Of a DNA stretch of 64,000 nt, positions 26,443 to 34,634 are shown piece after piece. Positions within the stretch are counted from its first letter, which is position 1, and every line of letters starts with the position of its first letter. The notes beneath the pieces are model-generated. The model did no database searches. It saw only the letters and a program-made list of their open reading frames with translations, and had not been told where the DNA came from. The DNA comes from an uncultured Comamonas sp. Its GTDB lineage: Bacteria > Pseudomonadota > Gammaproteobacteria > Burkholderiales > Burkholderiaceae_C. A program made the translations under genes and the position numbers. The stretch is taken from NCBI GenBank assembly GCA_902175065.1, contig CABIIJ010000037.1, positions 1 through 64,000 on the forward strand, read 5' to 3'.

Positions 26443-26484
26443 CGGTTCCCTGCCCCCTTCTGTGGGAGGCAGGGAACCGTTTTT
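26443..26484 (+). terminator. Terminator/attenuator between rpoA and rplQ
   Basis: CGGTTCCCTGCC (26443-26454) pairs perfectly with GGCAGGGAACCG (26468-26479), with further CCC/GGG pairing in the loop and GTTTTTACC after it. It is one of the strongest terminator-like structures in the window, yet rplQ lies 65 bases downstream, so it probably attenuates rather than fully ends the operon. Confidence 0.75.
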
Positions 26485-26548
26485 ACCCTGTGCACTGGGC
26501 AGTACCTGATACGGCTATCCAGTTAAATAATCTGAAAAGGAAAGCACC

Positions 26549-26938
26549 ATGCGTCACGGCAACGGCCTGCGTAAACTGAACCGCACTTCTGCACACCGCA
26601 AAGCGATGCTGCAAAACATGATGAACTCGCTCATCGAGCACGAAGCCATCAAGACCACCGTGCCCAAGGCCAAGGAACTGCGCCGCGTGATCGAGCCCAT
26701 GATCACCCTGGCCAAGGTGGACACCGTCGCCAACCGCCGCCTGGCATTCGACCGCCTGCGTGACCGCGACAGCGTGACCAAGCTGTTCAACGTGCTCGGC
26801 CCGCGCAACGCCCAGCGTCCCGGTGGCTACACCCGCATCCTGAAAATGGGCTTCCGCGTGGGCGACAACGCCCCGATGGCCTATGTAGAGCTGGTGGAAC
26901 GTGCAGAAGAAGCTGCTGCCGAGCAAGCAGCTGAATAA
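26549..26938 (+). CDS. rplQ: 50S ribosomal protein L17
   Basis: L17 surrounds the exit tunnel rim. The 129-aa product begins [20 protein letters not shown] and has [20 protein letters not shown] and [29 protein letters not shown] precedes the start. Last protein gene of the run, followed by tRNA-fMet. Confidence 0.98.
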   Translation: MRHGNGLRKLNRTSAHRKAMLQNMMNSLIEHEAIKTTVPKAKELRRVIEPMITLAKVDTVANRRLAFDRLRDRDSVTKLFNVLGPRNAQRPGGYTRILKMGFRVGDNAPMAYVELVERAEEAAAEQAAE

Positions 26939-26943
26939 TCGGT

Positions 26944-26949
26944 TATAAT
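26944..26949 (+). promoter_or_regulatory. -10 element for initiator tRNA
   Basis: TATAAT ends ten bases before the tRNA 5' end, the right place for a tRNA promoter. It overlaps the end of the rplQ transcript; the -35 position (about 26921-26926, GAGCAA) is a poor match. Confidence 0.5.
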
Positions 26950-26959
26950 AAACGCTTAT

Positions 26960-27036
<77 letters not shown>

Positions 27037-27039
27037 GAT

Positions 27040-27073
27040 AAAAAGGCCTGTGCATTGCACAGGCCTTTTTTTA
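27040..27073 (+). terminator. Rho-independent terminator after tRNA-fMet
   Basis: AAAAAGGCCTGTGC pairs perfectly with GCACAGGCCTTTTT around an ATT loop, with a T tract to 27072. Clear end of the rplN-rplQ/tRNA transcription unit. Its A/T flanks make it bidirectional in principle. Confidence 0.93.
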
Positions 27074-27095
27074 TACCGTTTTTTCATTAAAAAAG

Positions 27096-27173
27096 GAGCG
27101 TTTTCCACTTGCTAGACATTGATTTTAGAGCCTTTTCATGCTGAAAATTAGTAGTCTTCTGTGGTAATAGCTC
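27096..27173 (+). repeat. Dispersed palindromic element, copy 3 (upstream of cysI)
   Basis: The left arm GAGCGTTTTCCACTT matches copy 1 (GAGCGTTTTCCGCTG), and the right arm ends GTGGTAATAGCT. Internally GATTTTAG faces CTGAAAATT imperfectly. More diverged than copies 1, 4 and 5. It lies in the 250-base AT-rich gap before cysI. Confidence 0.65.
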
Positions 27174-27187
27174 TCTTTTTTATTTGT

Positions 27188-27205
27188 TATAACTATAAAG
27201 TTATA
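27188..27205 (+). promoter_or_regulatory. AT-rich operator-like palindrome upstream of cysI
   Basis: TATAACT-ATAA-AGTTATA is a perfect 7-bp inverted repeat with a 4-base spacer, about 80 bases before cysI. Its symmetry contains the T-N11-A pattern of LysR-family sites, so CysB or a Cbl-like protein is a candidate binder. This is an inference; the site is not tested and no sure -10/-35 is visible. Confidence 0.45.
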
Positions 27206-27286
27206 TATGAAGGATTAAATAGTATTTTGTATTTATAAAGAAGCCTCTTACAGTGGCGCCCTGCGTTCAATCGCCAGAGCATCACC

Positions 27287-29071
27287 ATGTACCAATACAC
27301 AGAATTCGATCAACAGTTTGTCCGGCTTCGTGCCCAGCAATTTCGTGACCAGTTAGAGCGCTGGGAGCGCGGTGAGATGACGGATGAGCAATTGCTGCCG
27401 CTGCGCCTGCAAAATGGCTGGTACATCCAGCGCTACGCCCCCATGGCGCGTATTGCGGTGCCGTATGGCGAAGTCAGCAGCGCCCAGTTGCGGATGCTGG
27501 CCCGCATTGCCCGCGAGTACGACCAGCCGGATCCTGAACTGTTTGCCCACGCCCAGGCCACGCAAAATGCCCTGGAAGCTTCCCAGCCCGGGGCCACCTT
27601 GCCTGCGCCGCCGTTGCGTTATGGCTACGGCCACTTCACCACGCGCACCAATTGCCAGTTCAACTGGATTCCCTTGAGCAAAGCCGCCGACGTGATGGAG
27701 CTGCTGGCCAGCGTGCAGATGCACGGCATCCAGACCAGCGGTAACGACATCCGCAACATCAACTGCGATGCCTGGGAGGGGATTGCCGAGGACGGTGTGG
27801 TCGATTGCCGCCCGTTTGCCGAAATTACCCGCCAGTGGAGTTCGCTGCACCCCGAATTCAGCTACCTGCCGCGCAAATTCAAGATCTCGTTCAACGGTGC
27901 GGTGGAAGACCGTGCGGCCACCGGCTGGTACGACATTGGCCTGCTGGGGGTGAAAAACGCTGCCGGCGAGGTCGGCTTTACCGTCAAGGTGGGCGGCGGC
28001 ATGGGGCGTACCCCCGTGGTGGGCAGCGTGGTGCGCGAATTTCTGCCCTGGAACCAGTTGCTCAACTACATCGAAGCCATCGTGCGTGTCTACAACAGCT
28101 ACGGGCGGCGTGACAACAAGTGGAAGGCCCGCATCAAGATGCTGGTCAAGGCCGAAGGCCAGGCATTCATCGATGCGGTGGAGAAGGAATTCCAGGCCAT
28201 CGTCGAGCTGGATGGCGCACCGCACACCATCACCCAGGCCGAGTTCGACCGGGTCAGCCGCCACTTCGTCGTGCCTGCGCTGACCCCGGCAAACCTGCCG
28301 ACGACCACCGATACCGGCGGCGAGCAATACCAGCGCTGGCTGACGCACAACGTGCGCGGCCACAAGCTGCCGGGGATGAGAACCGTCACCCTGTCGTTCA
28401 AGCGCCCCGGTTTTGCCCCCGGGGATGCGGATGCAGCCACGATGGAAGCCCTGGCCCAGCTGGCCGAGCAGTTCAGCGCCGGCGAAGCCCGCCTGACGCA
28501 CGAGCAGAACCTGCTGCTGCCCTGGGTGTTTGAAAGCGATCTGCCCGCCCTGTACCAGGTGGCCGAGGCGCTTGGCCTGGCCACGCCCAATATCGGGCTG
28601 CTGACCGACATGATTGCCTGCCCGGGCGGTGACTTCTGCTCGCTGGCCAACGCCCGCTCGCTGCACATTGCGGCGCACATCACCCAGCGCTACCAGGACC
28701 TGGACGAGTTGCTGGACATCGGCCCCATCGATCTGCACATGAGCGGCTGCATCAACAGCTGCGGCCACCACCACAGCGGGCACATCGGCATCCTGGGCGT
28801 GGACAAGGATGGCAAGGAGTGGTACCAGATCACCCTGGGCGGGGCCGATGGCAGCAGTCTGTCCGGCCCGGCCATTGGCGGCAAGGTGGTTGGCCCCGCG
28901 TTCTGTGCCGCCGAGGTGCCCGACGTGATCGAGGCACTGTTGCGCACCTACCGCGCCTTGCGCCAGCCCGGCGAGCAGTTCATCGACGCGCTGCGCCGCA
29001 TTGGCCACGATCCGTTCAAGCAGGCGGCCAACGCCGCCCGCCATCCCCGTGTAGAAGCTGCTGCCATTTGA
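27287..29071 (+). CDS. cysI: Sulfite/nitrite reductase hemoprotein, sulfite reductase beta type
   Basis: Catalyses the six-electron reduction of sulfite to sulfide on a coupled sirohaem-[4Fe-4S] centre. The 594-aa product has two ferredoxin-like half domains (FTTRTNCQFNWIPL early) and the cluster ligands CPGGDFC (Cys445, Cys451) and CINSC (Cys488, Cys492, followed by GHHHSGHIG). No CysJ flavoprotein gene is nearby, so electrons may come from ferredoxin or an unlinked reductase. It leads the cysI-DUF934-cysH-cysD-cysN operon, which makes sulfite rather than nitrite the likely substrate. Confidence 0.92.
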   Translation: MYQYTEFDQQFVRLRAQQFRDQLERWERGEMTDEQLLPLRLQNGWYIQRYAPMARIAVPYGEVSSAQLRMLARIAREYDQPDPELFAHAQATQNALEASQPGATLPAPPLRYGYGHFTTRTNCQFNWIPLSKAADVMELLASVQMHGIQTSGNDIRNINCDAWEGIAEDGVVDCRPFAEITRQWSSLHPEFSYLPRKFKISFNGAVEDRAATGWYDIGLLGVKNAAGEVGFTVKVGGGMGRTPVVGSVVREFLPWNQLLNYIEAIVRVYNSYGRRDNKWKARIKMLVKAEGQAFIDAVEKEFQAIVELDGAPHTITQAEFDRVSRHFVVPALTPANLPTTTDTGGEQYQRWLTHNVRGHKLPGMRTVTLSFKRPGFAPGDADAATMEALAQLAEQFSAGEARLTHEQNLLLPWVFESDLPALYQVAEALGLATPNIGLLTDMIACPGGDFCSLANARSLHIAAHITQRYQDLDELLDIGPIDLHMSGCINSCGHHHSGHIGILGVDKDGKEWYQITLGGADGSSLSGPAIGGKVVGPAFCAAEVPDVIEALLRTYRALRQPGEQFIDALRRIGHDPFKQAANAARHPRVEAAAI

Positions 29072-29093
29072 ACCGAATCAAGGAGTTTTTACT

Positions 29094-29501
29094 ATGAAAA
29101 TCATTGCACATGGCGCTGGCGTGGAAAGCCTGAATGCGCAAAAACTCTTGGAAGTTGCGAATGATGTCGAAGTGGCTGACCTGGTGGCCAGCGGCGCTCT
29201 GGAGGGGGTGGACCTGGTGGTGCTGCACTTTCCCAAATTCACCGATGGCCGCGCCTACTCCCAGGCCACGCTGCTGCACCGGCGCTATCGCTTCCAGGGC
29301 AGCATCTGCGCCACGGGCGACGTGCTGATCGACCAGCTGGTGCACATGCACCGCAGCGGTTTTACCCATGCCGTCCTGGCCGAAGGGGTGAATGCCGATG
29401 CCGCGCAGCGCCAGTTCGACCGCTTTACTGCCTTCTACCAGGGTGACGTGCTGGAGCAGCGCCCCCTGTTTGCCCGTCTGGCGGCTCAGGAGGTCGCATG
29501 A
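29094..29501 (+). CDS. DUF934 family protein of sulfate assimilation
   Basis: A 135-aa protein with LVVLHFPKFTDGRAYSQATL, LHRRYRFQGSICATGDVLID and DQLVHMHRSGFTHAVL, the DUF934 pattern. Such genes sit between sulfite reductase and cysH in many proteobacteria and are annotated as putative oxidoreductase partners of sulfite reductase, but a reaction has not been shown to my knowledge. Its stop overlaps the cysH start (ATGA), implying translational coupling. AAGGAG precedes its start. Confidence 0.88.
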   Translation: MKIIAHGAGVESLNAQKLLEVANDVEVADLVASGALEGVDLVVLHFPKFTDGRAYSQATLLHRRYRFQGSICATGDVLIDQLVHMHRSGFTHAVLAEGVNADAAQRQFDRFTAFYQGDVLEQRPLFARLAAQEVA

Positions 29502-30130
29502 ACGCCTTGCACACTACCGATCTCGCCCGCATCAACGCCGACCTGGGCCATGACGCGCCCGCATTGGTGCGCTGGGCCACTGGCCTGGGGCTGCGCTCGA
29601 TCGTGACGACCAACTTCCGCCCGTTTGAAGCCGTCATCCTGCACATGGTCGCCCAGGCGCAGCCCGACGTGCCGGTGATCTGGATGGACAACGGTTACAA
29701 CACCGAAGCCACCTACCGCTTTGCCGACGAAGTCACCCGGCAACTGGGGCTGAACCTGAAAATCTACCTGCCGCTGCGCACCCGTGCCCACCGCGAAGCA
29801 GTGGATGGCCCCGTCCCCGCGCTGGACGATCCGGGCCACGCTGCCTTCACGCAGGAGGTCAAACTCGAACCCTTCGCCCGCGCCTTGCGCGAGACGGCAC
29901 CCCAGGTCTGGTTCACCGCGCTGCGGGCCACCGACAGCGCCGTGCGTGCCCAGATGGAGCCGGTCAGCATCAACCCGGACGGCCTCGTCAAAGTCGCCCC
30001 GCTGCTGCACTGGTCGTCCAAGGACTTGTACGACTACTGCCAGCAGCACGGCCTGCCCAACAACTTTGACTACGTAGACCCCACCAAGGGCGAAGACCAG
30101 CGCGAATGCGGTTTGCACCTGCAACACTGA
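29498..30130 (+). CDS. cysH: Phosphoadenylyl-/adenylyl-sulfate reductase family (CysH)
   Basis: Reduces PAPS or APS to sulfite with thioredoxin. The 210-aa product has a PP-loop-like fold (VTTNFRPFEAVILHMV, VPVIWMDNGYNTEATYRF) and ends KGEDQRECGLHLQH, where Cys204 is the catalytic cysteine. The two CC pairs that ligate [4Fe-4S] in APS reductases are missing; the only other cysteine is in YDYCQQ. By cofactor it looks PAPS-type, yet no cysC kinase is in the cluster and CysN has no kinase domain. The substrate is thus open. Confidence 0.87.
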   Translation: MNALHTTDLARINADLGHDAPALVRWATGLGLRSIVTTNFRPFEAVILHMVAQAQPDVPVIWMDNGYNTEATYRFADEVTRQLGLNLKIYLPLRTRAHREAVDGPVPALDDPGHAAFTQEVKLEPFARALRETAPQVWFTALRATDSAVRAQMEPVSINPDGLVKVAPLLHWSSKDLYDYCQQHGLPNNFDYVDPTKGEDQRECGLHLQH

Positions 30131-30133
30131 AAC

Positions 30134-30180
30134 AATAGCTGCAAGCGCTTTACTGGTAAGTGTTAGAGCCTGATTTTATG
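30134..30180 (+). repeat. Dispersed repeat, type B (cysH-cysD gap)
   Basis: The stretch beginning AATAGCTGCAAGCGCTTTAC and ending TTAGAGCCTGATTTTAT closely matches the reverse complement of 60211-60256. Both share ATAGCT, a GC-poor middle with GTAAG/ATAAG, and GAGCCTG-TTTT. Here it fills the gap before cysD and supplies alternative start codons (GTG 30160, ATG 30178). Confidence 0.7.
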
Positions 30181-30189
30181 AGGAAAACA

Positions 30190-31122
30190 ATGAATGCCCC
30201 GCTGTCTCCCGATCTGCTGACGGCCGTCAGCAACCGCCATCTGGATGCCCTGGAGGAAGAAACCATCTTCATCCTGCGCGAAGTGGCCGCCGCTTTCGAG
30301 CGTCCCGCCCTGCTGTTTTCGGGCGGCAAGGATTCGCTGGTCATGCTCAAGTGCGCGGAAAAAGCCTTTGGCGCGGGCCGCCTGCCGTTTCCGCTGTTGA
30401 TGATCGACACCGGCCACAACTTCCCGGAAATGCTGGCTTACCGTGACCAACGCGCCCAGGAACTGGGGGCCGAGCTGATCGTGCGCAGCGTCGAGGACAG
30501 CATGGCCCGGGGTACCGTGCGCCTGTCGCACCCCGACGAGCCGCGCAACCCGCACCAGGCCGTCACGCTGCTGGAGGCGATCGAGGAATTTCGCTTCGAC
30601 GCCCTCATCGGCGGCGCCCGCCGCGACGAGGAAAAAGCCCGCGCCAAGGAGCGCATCTTCAGCCACCGCGACAGCTTCGGCCAGTGGCAGCCCAAGGCCC
30701 AGCGCCCCGAGCTGTGGACGCTGTTCAACACCCGCATTGCGCCGGGCGAGCATTTCCGCGTCTTCCCCATCAGCAACTGGACGGAGCTGGACGTGTGGCA
30801 ATACATTGCCCGCGAAAACGTCGGCCTGCCGCCGCTGTACTACGCGCACCAGCGCCAGGTGATCGAGCGCCGGGGCCTGCTGGTGCCCGTCTCGCCCCTG
30901 ACCCCGCCCAAGGACGGCGAGCAGGTGCAGACCCGCACCGTGCGCTTTCGCACCCTGGGCGACATCACCTGCACCTGCCCCGTGGAAAGCAGCGCCGCCA
31001 CCCCGGCGGAGATCGTGCTGGAAACCTTGAGCGTGCAGGTCAGCGAACGCGGCGCCACGCGCATGGACGACAAGACCAGCGACGCCTCGATGGAAAAACG
31101 CAAGAAAGAGGGCTACTTCTAA
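30190..31122 (+). CDS. cysD: Sulfate adenylyltransferase subunit 2 (CysD)
   Basis: CysD with CysN makes APS from ATP and sulfate. The 310-aa product has the PP-loop SGGKDS (ALLFSGGKDSLVMLKCAEKA), PLLMIDTGHNFPEML, GGARRDEEKARAKER and the C-terminal EKRKKEGYF. I start at 30190 (MNAPLSPDLL) because TGAGGA lies five bases before it; earlier in-frame starts fall in a dispersed repeat. It abuts cysN directly. Confidence 0.95.
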   Translation: MNAPLSPDLLTAVSNRHLDALEEETIFILREVAAAFERPALLFSGGKDSLVMLKCAEKAFGAGRLPFPLLMIDTGHNFPEMLAYRDQRAQELGAELIVRSVEDSMARGTVRLSHPDEPRNPHQAVTLLEAIEEFRFDALIGGARRDEEKARAKERIFSHRDSFGQWQPKAQRPELWTLFNTRIAPGEHFRVFPISNWTELDVWQYIARENVGLPPLYYAHQRQVIERRGLLVPVSPLTPPKDGEQVQTRTVRFRTLGDITCTCPVESSAATPAEIVLETLSVQVSERGATRMDDKTSDASMEKRKKEGYF

Positions 31123-32481
31123 ATGACGACGATCGCCAACACCCCGGAACAGGCGGGCCTGAACGTGCCAAAAGACGAAAATTTTTCTGCCCTGCGCTTT
31201 ATTACCTGCGGCAGCGTGGACGACGGGAAAAGCACCCTGATCGGCCGCCTCCTGGTCGATAGCCGCAGCGTGCTGCAAGACCAGGTGGCCGGTGTCACCA
31301 AAGGCGGGGAGGTGGATCTGGCGCAGCTCACCGACGGCCTGGCCTCCGAGCGCGAGCAGGGCATCACCATTGACGTGGCCTGGCGTTACTTTGCCACCGA
31401 CCAGCGCAAATTCATCATTGGCGACGCCCCCGGCCACGAGCAGTACACGCGCAACATGGTCACGGCCGCCTCGCAGGCCGATGCCGCCATCGTGCTGGTC
31501 GATGCCACCAAGCTGGACTGGGCCAACCCGGGGTTGCCGTTGCTGGCACAAACCCGCCGCCACAGCCTGCTGGTGCAATTGCTGCGCGTGCCTGCGCTGG
31601 TGTTTGCCGTGAACAAGCTCGATGCCGTGGCCGACCCGGTGCTGGCCTTCGCGCACATCCAGGGGGCGCTGCAAAAATTCGCCCAGGAAGCGGGCATTGC
31701 CGTGGCCGCCACCGTTCCCATCTCCGCCCTGCTGGGCTGGAACGTGGTGACCCCGCACGAAGGCTGGTGCAACTACCAGGGCCCCAGCCTGTTGCAAATT
31801 TTGGCCAACCTGCCCGTGACTCCGGCGGATACCCATCTGCCCCTGGCCTTCCCGGTGCAGTGGGTGGAAAAATTCTCCTCGTCTGCCGACACCAGCCAGG
31901 GCCGGCGCATCTTCTGGGGGCGCGTGGCCGCCGGGCAGGTGCAGCCGGGCCAGCAGGTGCAGGTCTTCCCCAGCGGGCAACTGGCGACCGTGGCCCAGGT
32001 ACTCACCCACACCCGCCAGCCCCAGGCCGTGGCTGCGGGCCTGAGTGCCGGTGTGGTGCTCGACCGCGAGGTGGACGTCTCGCGTGGCGACTGGCTGCTG
32101 CCTGCCCCGGAAGCGGCCCCCGTGGCCGAAGACGACTTTGACGCCCCCGCGGCCATCAGCCCCTGGCCCGCCAGCAAGCAACTGACCGCCACCGTGGCCT
32201 GGATGGACGACGAGCCTTTGGTCATTGGCCGCGTCTACTGGGCGCTGCACGGCCACCGCTGGGTCAAGGCCAAGGTGCAGCAAGTGCTGTTCAGCCTGGA
32301 CGTGCATACCCTGGCGCAGCAGGACGCCACCCAGCTCGCGCCCAACGCCATCGGCCAGGTGCAACTGCTGCTCCAGGAAGCCGTGCCTGCCGCGCCCTTT
32401 GCCCAGGCGCGGGTGCTTGGCTCGCTCATCCTGGTGGATACCGCCAGCCACAAGACTGCCGGGGCGGTGCTGGTGCAATAA
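31123..32481 (+). CDS. cysN: Sulfate adenylyltransferase subunit 1, GTPase (CysN)
   Basis: A translation-factor-like GTPase that drives APS formation. The 452-aa product has G1 GSVDDGKSTLIGRLL, G3 DAPGHEQYTRN and G4 NKLD. It begins immediately after the cysD stop. The length shows a stand-alone CysN: the CysC APS-kinase domain fused in many bacteria is absent. It converges with the LysR gene only 11 bases downstream, and no terminator is visible between them. Confidence 0.95.
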   Translation: MTTIANTPEQAGLNVPKDENFSALRFITCGSVDDGKSTLIGRLLVDSRSVLQDQVAGVTKGGEVDLAQLTDGLASEREQGITIDVAWRYFATDQRKFIIGDAPGHEQYTRNMVTAASQADAAIVLVDATKLDWANPGLPLLAQTRRHSLLVQLLRVPALVFAVNKLDAVADPVLAFAHIQGALQKFAQEAGIAVAATVPISALLGWNVVTPHEGWCNYQGPSLLQILANLPVTPADTHLPLAFPVQWVEKFSSSADTSQGRRIFWGRVAAGQVQPGQQVQVFPSGQLATVAQVLTHTRQPQAVAAGLSAGVVLDREVDVSRGDWLLPAPEAAPVAEDDFDAPAAISPWPASKQLTATVAWMDDEPLVIGRVYWALHGHRWVKAKVQQVLFSLDVHTLAQQDATQLAPNAIGQVQLLLQEAVPAAPFAQARVLGSLILVDTASHKTAGAVLVQ

Positions 32482-32492
32482 GCCGGTTCACG

Positions 32493-33395
32493 CTAGCCCT
32501 TTTCCCCATACGCGTGACAAGCCTGCACGAAGGCTGCCAGTGCGGCCGTCAGGGTGTGGGCCGGGCGTTGCAATAAAGAGAAATCACGCCGCAGGGGCGG
32601 CAGGGGGCTGGGCAGGACGACCAGTTCGCCCCGGTTCAGCCAGGGCTGCACCAGGACACGGGACAGGCAGCCAATGCCCAGCCCCAGCGCGGCGCAGCGG
32701 GCAATGGCTTCCGAGCTGCCCAGGGTCGAGCAGGTGGCGGGCCACTCCTGCAGCAGCGGCAACAGGCTGTGTTCCAGCACCTCGCGCGTGCCTGAACCGG
32801 GTTCGCGCAGCAGCCAGTGGGCCTGGCGCAGCGCGGCAATATCGCAACGGCTTTGCGTCCAGCGTGAGCCTGGGCGGGCGACGAGCAGCAGCTCGTCCCG
32901 GTACCACGGCTGGCGCTGTAGCGCCGGGGTGCGGCAAGGCCCTTCGGTCAGGCCCAGGTCGACCTCCAGCGCCAGCACCGCGTGCTCTACCTGTTCGCTA
33001 TTGCCAATGCGCAGATCCACGCTGATGTGCGGGTGGGTGGCTGTCAGGCGGGCCAGCACCAGGGGCAGGACATGGTTGCCGATGGTGCTGCTGGCGGCCA
33101 GGTGCAGGCGCACCGGCTGGGTGCTGGTACCGGCGGCACCGACGCTCAGGGCCAGATGCTGGGCCTGCTCCAGCAGGCTGCGGGCCTGTGGCAGCAGGGT
33201 GCGGCCCGTGGCGTTCAGCACCAGGGCGCGGCCCTGGCGCTCGAACAGCGTGGTGCCCAGTACGCGTTCGAGCTGCTGCAGCGCCGCACTGGTCGCCGAT
33301 TGGGACAGCCCCAGCGCCCCGGCTGCTGCCACGGTGGAACCATGGCGCACCACGGCGGTAAACACTTCCATCTGGCGCAGCGTCATGGGCAGCAT
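32493..33395 (-). CDS. LysR-family transcriptional regulator (YeiE-like)
   Basis: A 300-aa regulator with an N-terminal winged helix (MTLRQMEVFTAVVRHGSTVA, LSQSATSAALQQLERVLGTT) and a co-inducer domain (about residues 90-290). It is transcribed away from the adjacent YeiH-type transporter gene with an 87-base shared control region, as in yeiE-yeiH pairs, so it most likely controls that exporter, possibly in response to sulfur oxyanions. Start at 33395 or three codons later (33386). Confidence 0.85.
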   Translation of the reverse strand: MLPMTLRQMEVFTAVVRHGSTVAAAGALGLSQSATSAALQQLERVLGTTLFERQGRALVLNATGRTLLPQARSLLEQAQHLALSVGAAGTSTQPVRLHLAASSTIGNHVLPLVLARLTATHPHISVDLRIGNSEQVEHAVLALEVDLGLTEGPCRTPALQRQPWYRDELLLVARPGSRWTQSRCDIAALRQAHWLLREPGSGTREVLEHSLLPLLQEWPATCSTLGSSEAIARCAALGLGIGCLSRVLVQPWLNRGELVVLPSPLPPLRRDFSLLQRPAHTLTAALAAFVQACHAYGEKG

Positions 33396-33430
33396 GGCAC
33401 ATCCTATCTATCGATTTTTTAGTTAAGCGC

Positions 33431-33447
33431 AACGTAAATTATTCGTT
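33431..33447 (+). promoter_or_regulatory. Candidate LysR operator between the divergent genes
   Basis: AACGTAAATTATTCGTT is an AT-rich inverted repeat (AACG..CGTT) midway between the LysR gene and the transporter, the expected location for a LysR-type site that also autoregulates. The TATCGATTTTTTAG stretch at 33409-33422 may contain promoter elements. Confidence 0.45.
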
Positions 33448-33482
33448 ATACAAGCGCGGGTCGTATCCCTACAGTCGCGCCC

Positions 33483-34514
33483 ATGCAAATTGTGACTGGA
33501 TTGGGATCTCGGGCCGTACCGGGGCTGGTATTGACCGGGGCGGGTGCCCTGCTGTGCATGTTTCTGGAGCGCCTGCCGCTGCTGCAAGCCTGGAGCCTGG
33601 GGGCGCTGACCCTGGCGATCGGCCTGGGCATGGTGCTGGGGCATGTGCCGTGGCTGCAAGGCGCGGGCGCGGCCCGCTGGGCGGCCGGGGTGCAACTGGC
33701 CAAAGGGCCGGTGTTGCGGGCCGGTATCGTGCTCTACGGCCTGCGCTTGAGCGTGCAGGACATCGCCGCCCTGGGCTGGGGCGCTGTAGCGCTGGATGTG
33801 TTCATCCTGACCAGCACCGTGGCGCTGGCCTGGGCGCTGGGGCGCTACGTGTTGAAGCTGGACCCGCGCAGCGCCTTGCTCATTGGTGCGGGCAGTGCCA
33901 TTTGCGGTGCGGCGGCCGTGCTGGCGACCGCCCCGGTGGCCCAGGCGCGGGAGCGCGATGTGGGCGTGGCCGTGGCGACGGTGGTGGTGTTTGGCACGTT
34001 GGCGATGTTTCTGTACCCCTGGCTGGCCGGTGTGCTGTGGCCTGGAACGGCGCACACCAGCCCCGGTTATGGCGTGTACGTGGGCGCAACCGTGCACGAA
34101 GTGGCGCAGGTGGTGGTGGCTGCCAGCGCCGTAGGGGGGCAGGCCGCGCATACCGCGGTGATTACCAAGATGCTGCGCGTGCTGCTGCTGGCCCCGTTTT
34201 TACTCATCCTGTCGTGGTGGCTGGGGCGTGGTGCCCAGGCGGATGGGGAGCGTGGACGTATCACCGTCCCCTGGTTTGCTGTGGGGTTTGTCGCAGTAGT
34301 GTTCCTGCATCCTGGCCTGCCGGCGCAACTGGTGCGCCTGGGGGTGTTGCTGGATCAGGGGCTGCTGGCCATGGCCATGCTGGCTTTGGGGATGGGCATC
34401 CAGTGGCAGGCGTTGCGCCGTGCCGGGGCCAGGCCCTTGTGGCTGGCGGGGGCGTTGTGGCTGTGGTTGCTGGGCGCTGGTGCCGTGCTGACGCGCTGGG
34501 GGTGGCCTGCGTAA
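33483..34514 (+). CDS. YeiH family putative sulfate exporter
   Basis: A 343-aa integral membrane protein with about ten hydrophobic segments. AIGLGMVLGHVPW, GIVLYGLRLSVQDIAALGW, SALLIGAGSAICGAAAVLAT and GYGVYVGATVHEVAQVVVAA are hallmarks of the YeiH/UPF0324 family, often annotated as sulfate exporters. Direct proof of substrate is limited, but the position after the sulfate-reduction operon and beside a LysR gene supports a sulfur-anion role. Confidence 0.85.
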   Translation: MQIVTGLGSRAVPGLVLTGAGALLCMFLERLPLLQAWSLGALTLAIGLGMVLGHVPWLQGAGAARWAAGVQLAKGPVLRAGIVLYGLRLSVQDIAALGWGAVALDVFILTSTVALAWALGRYVLKLDPRSALLIGAGSAICGAAAVLATAPVAQARERDVGVAVATVVVFGTLAMFLYPWLAGVLWPGTAHTSPGYGVYVGATVHEVAQVVVAASAVGGQAAHTAVITKMLRVLLLAPFLLILSWWLGRGAQADGERGRITVPWFAVGFVAVVFLHPGLPAQLVRLGVLLDQGLLAMAMLALGMGIQWQALRRAGARPLWLAGALWLWLLGAGAVLTRWGWPA

Positions 34515-34573
34515 GCAGTCGCACATTCGCCGGGCGGGGGATAGGGACGACAGGGAAGGCCTGCATACAATAG

Positions 34574-34594
34574 GAATGAGAATGTATATCATTC
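34574..34594 (+). promoter_or_regulatory. Fur box before sigma factor gene 1
   Basis: GAATGAGAATGTATATCATTC contains the 7-1-7 Fur pattern TGAGAAT-G-TATATCA and a perfect outer inverted repeat GAATGA/TCATTC. It lies 41 bases before the fecI-like start, so iron-replete cells should repress the whole signalling module. Confidence 0.75.
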
Positions 34595-34634
34595 GTTGCA
34601 TTTTTATTCCCCGACACCTTGCCTTTTGCGCACC

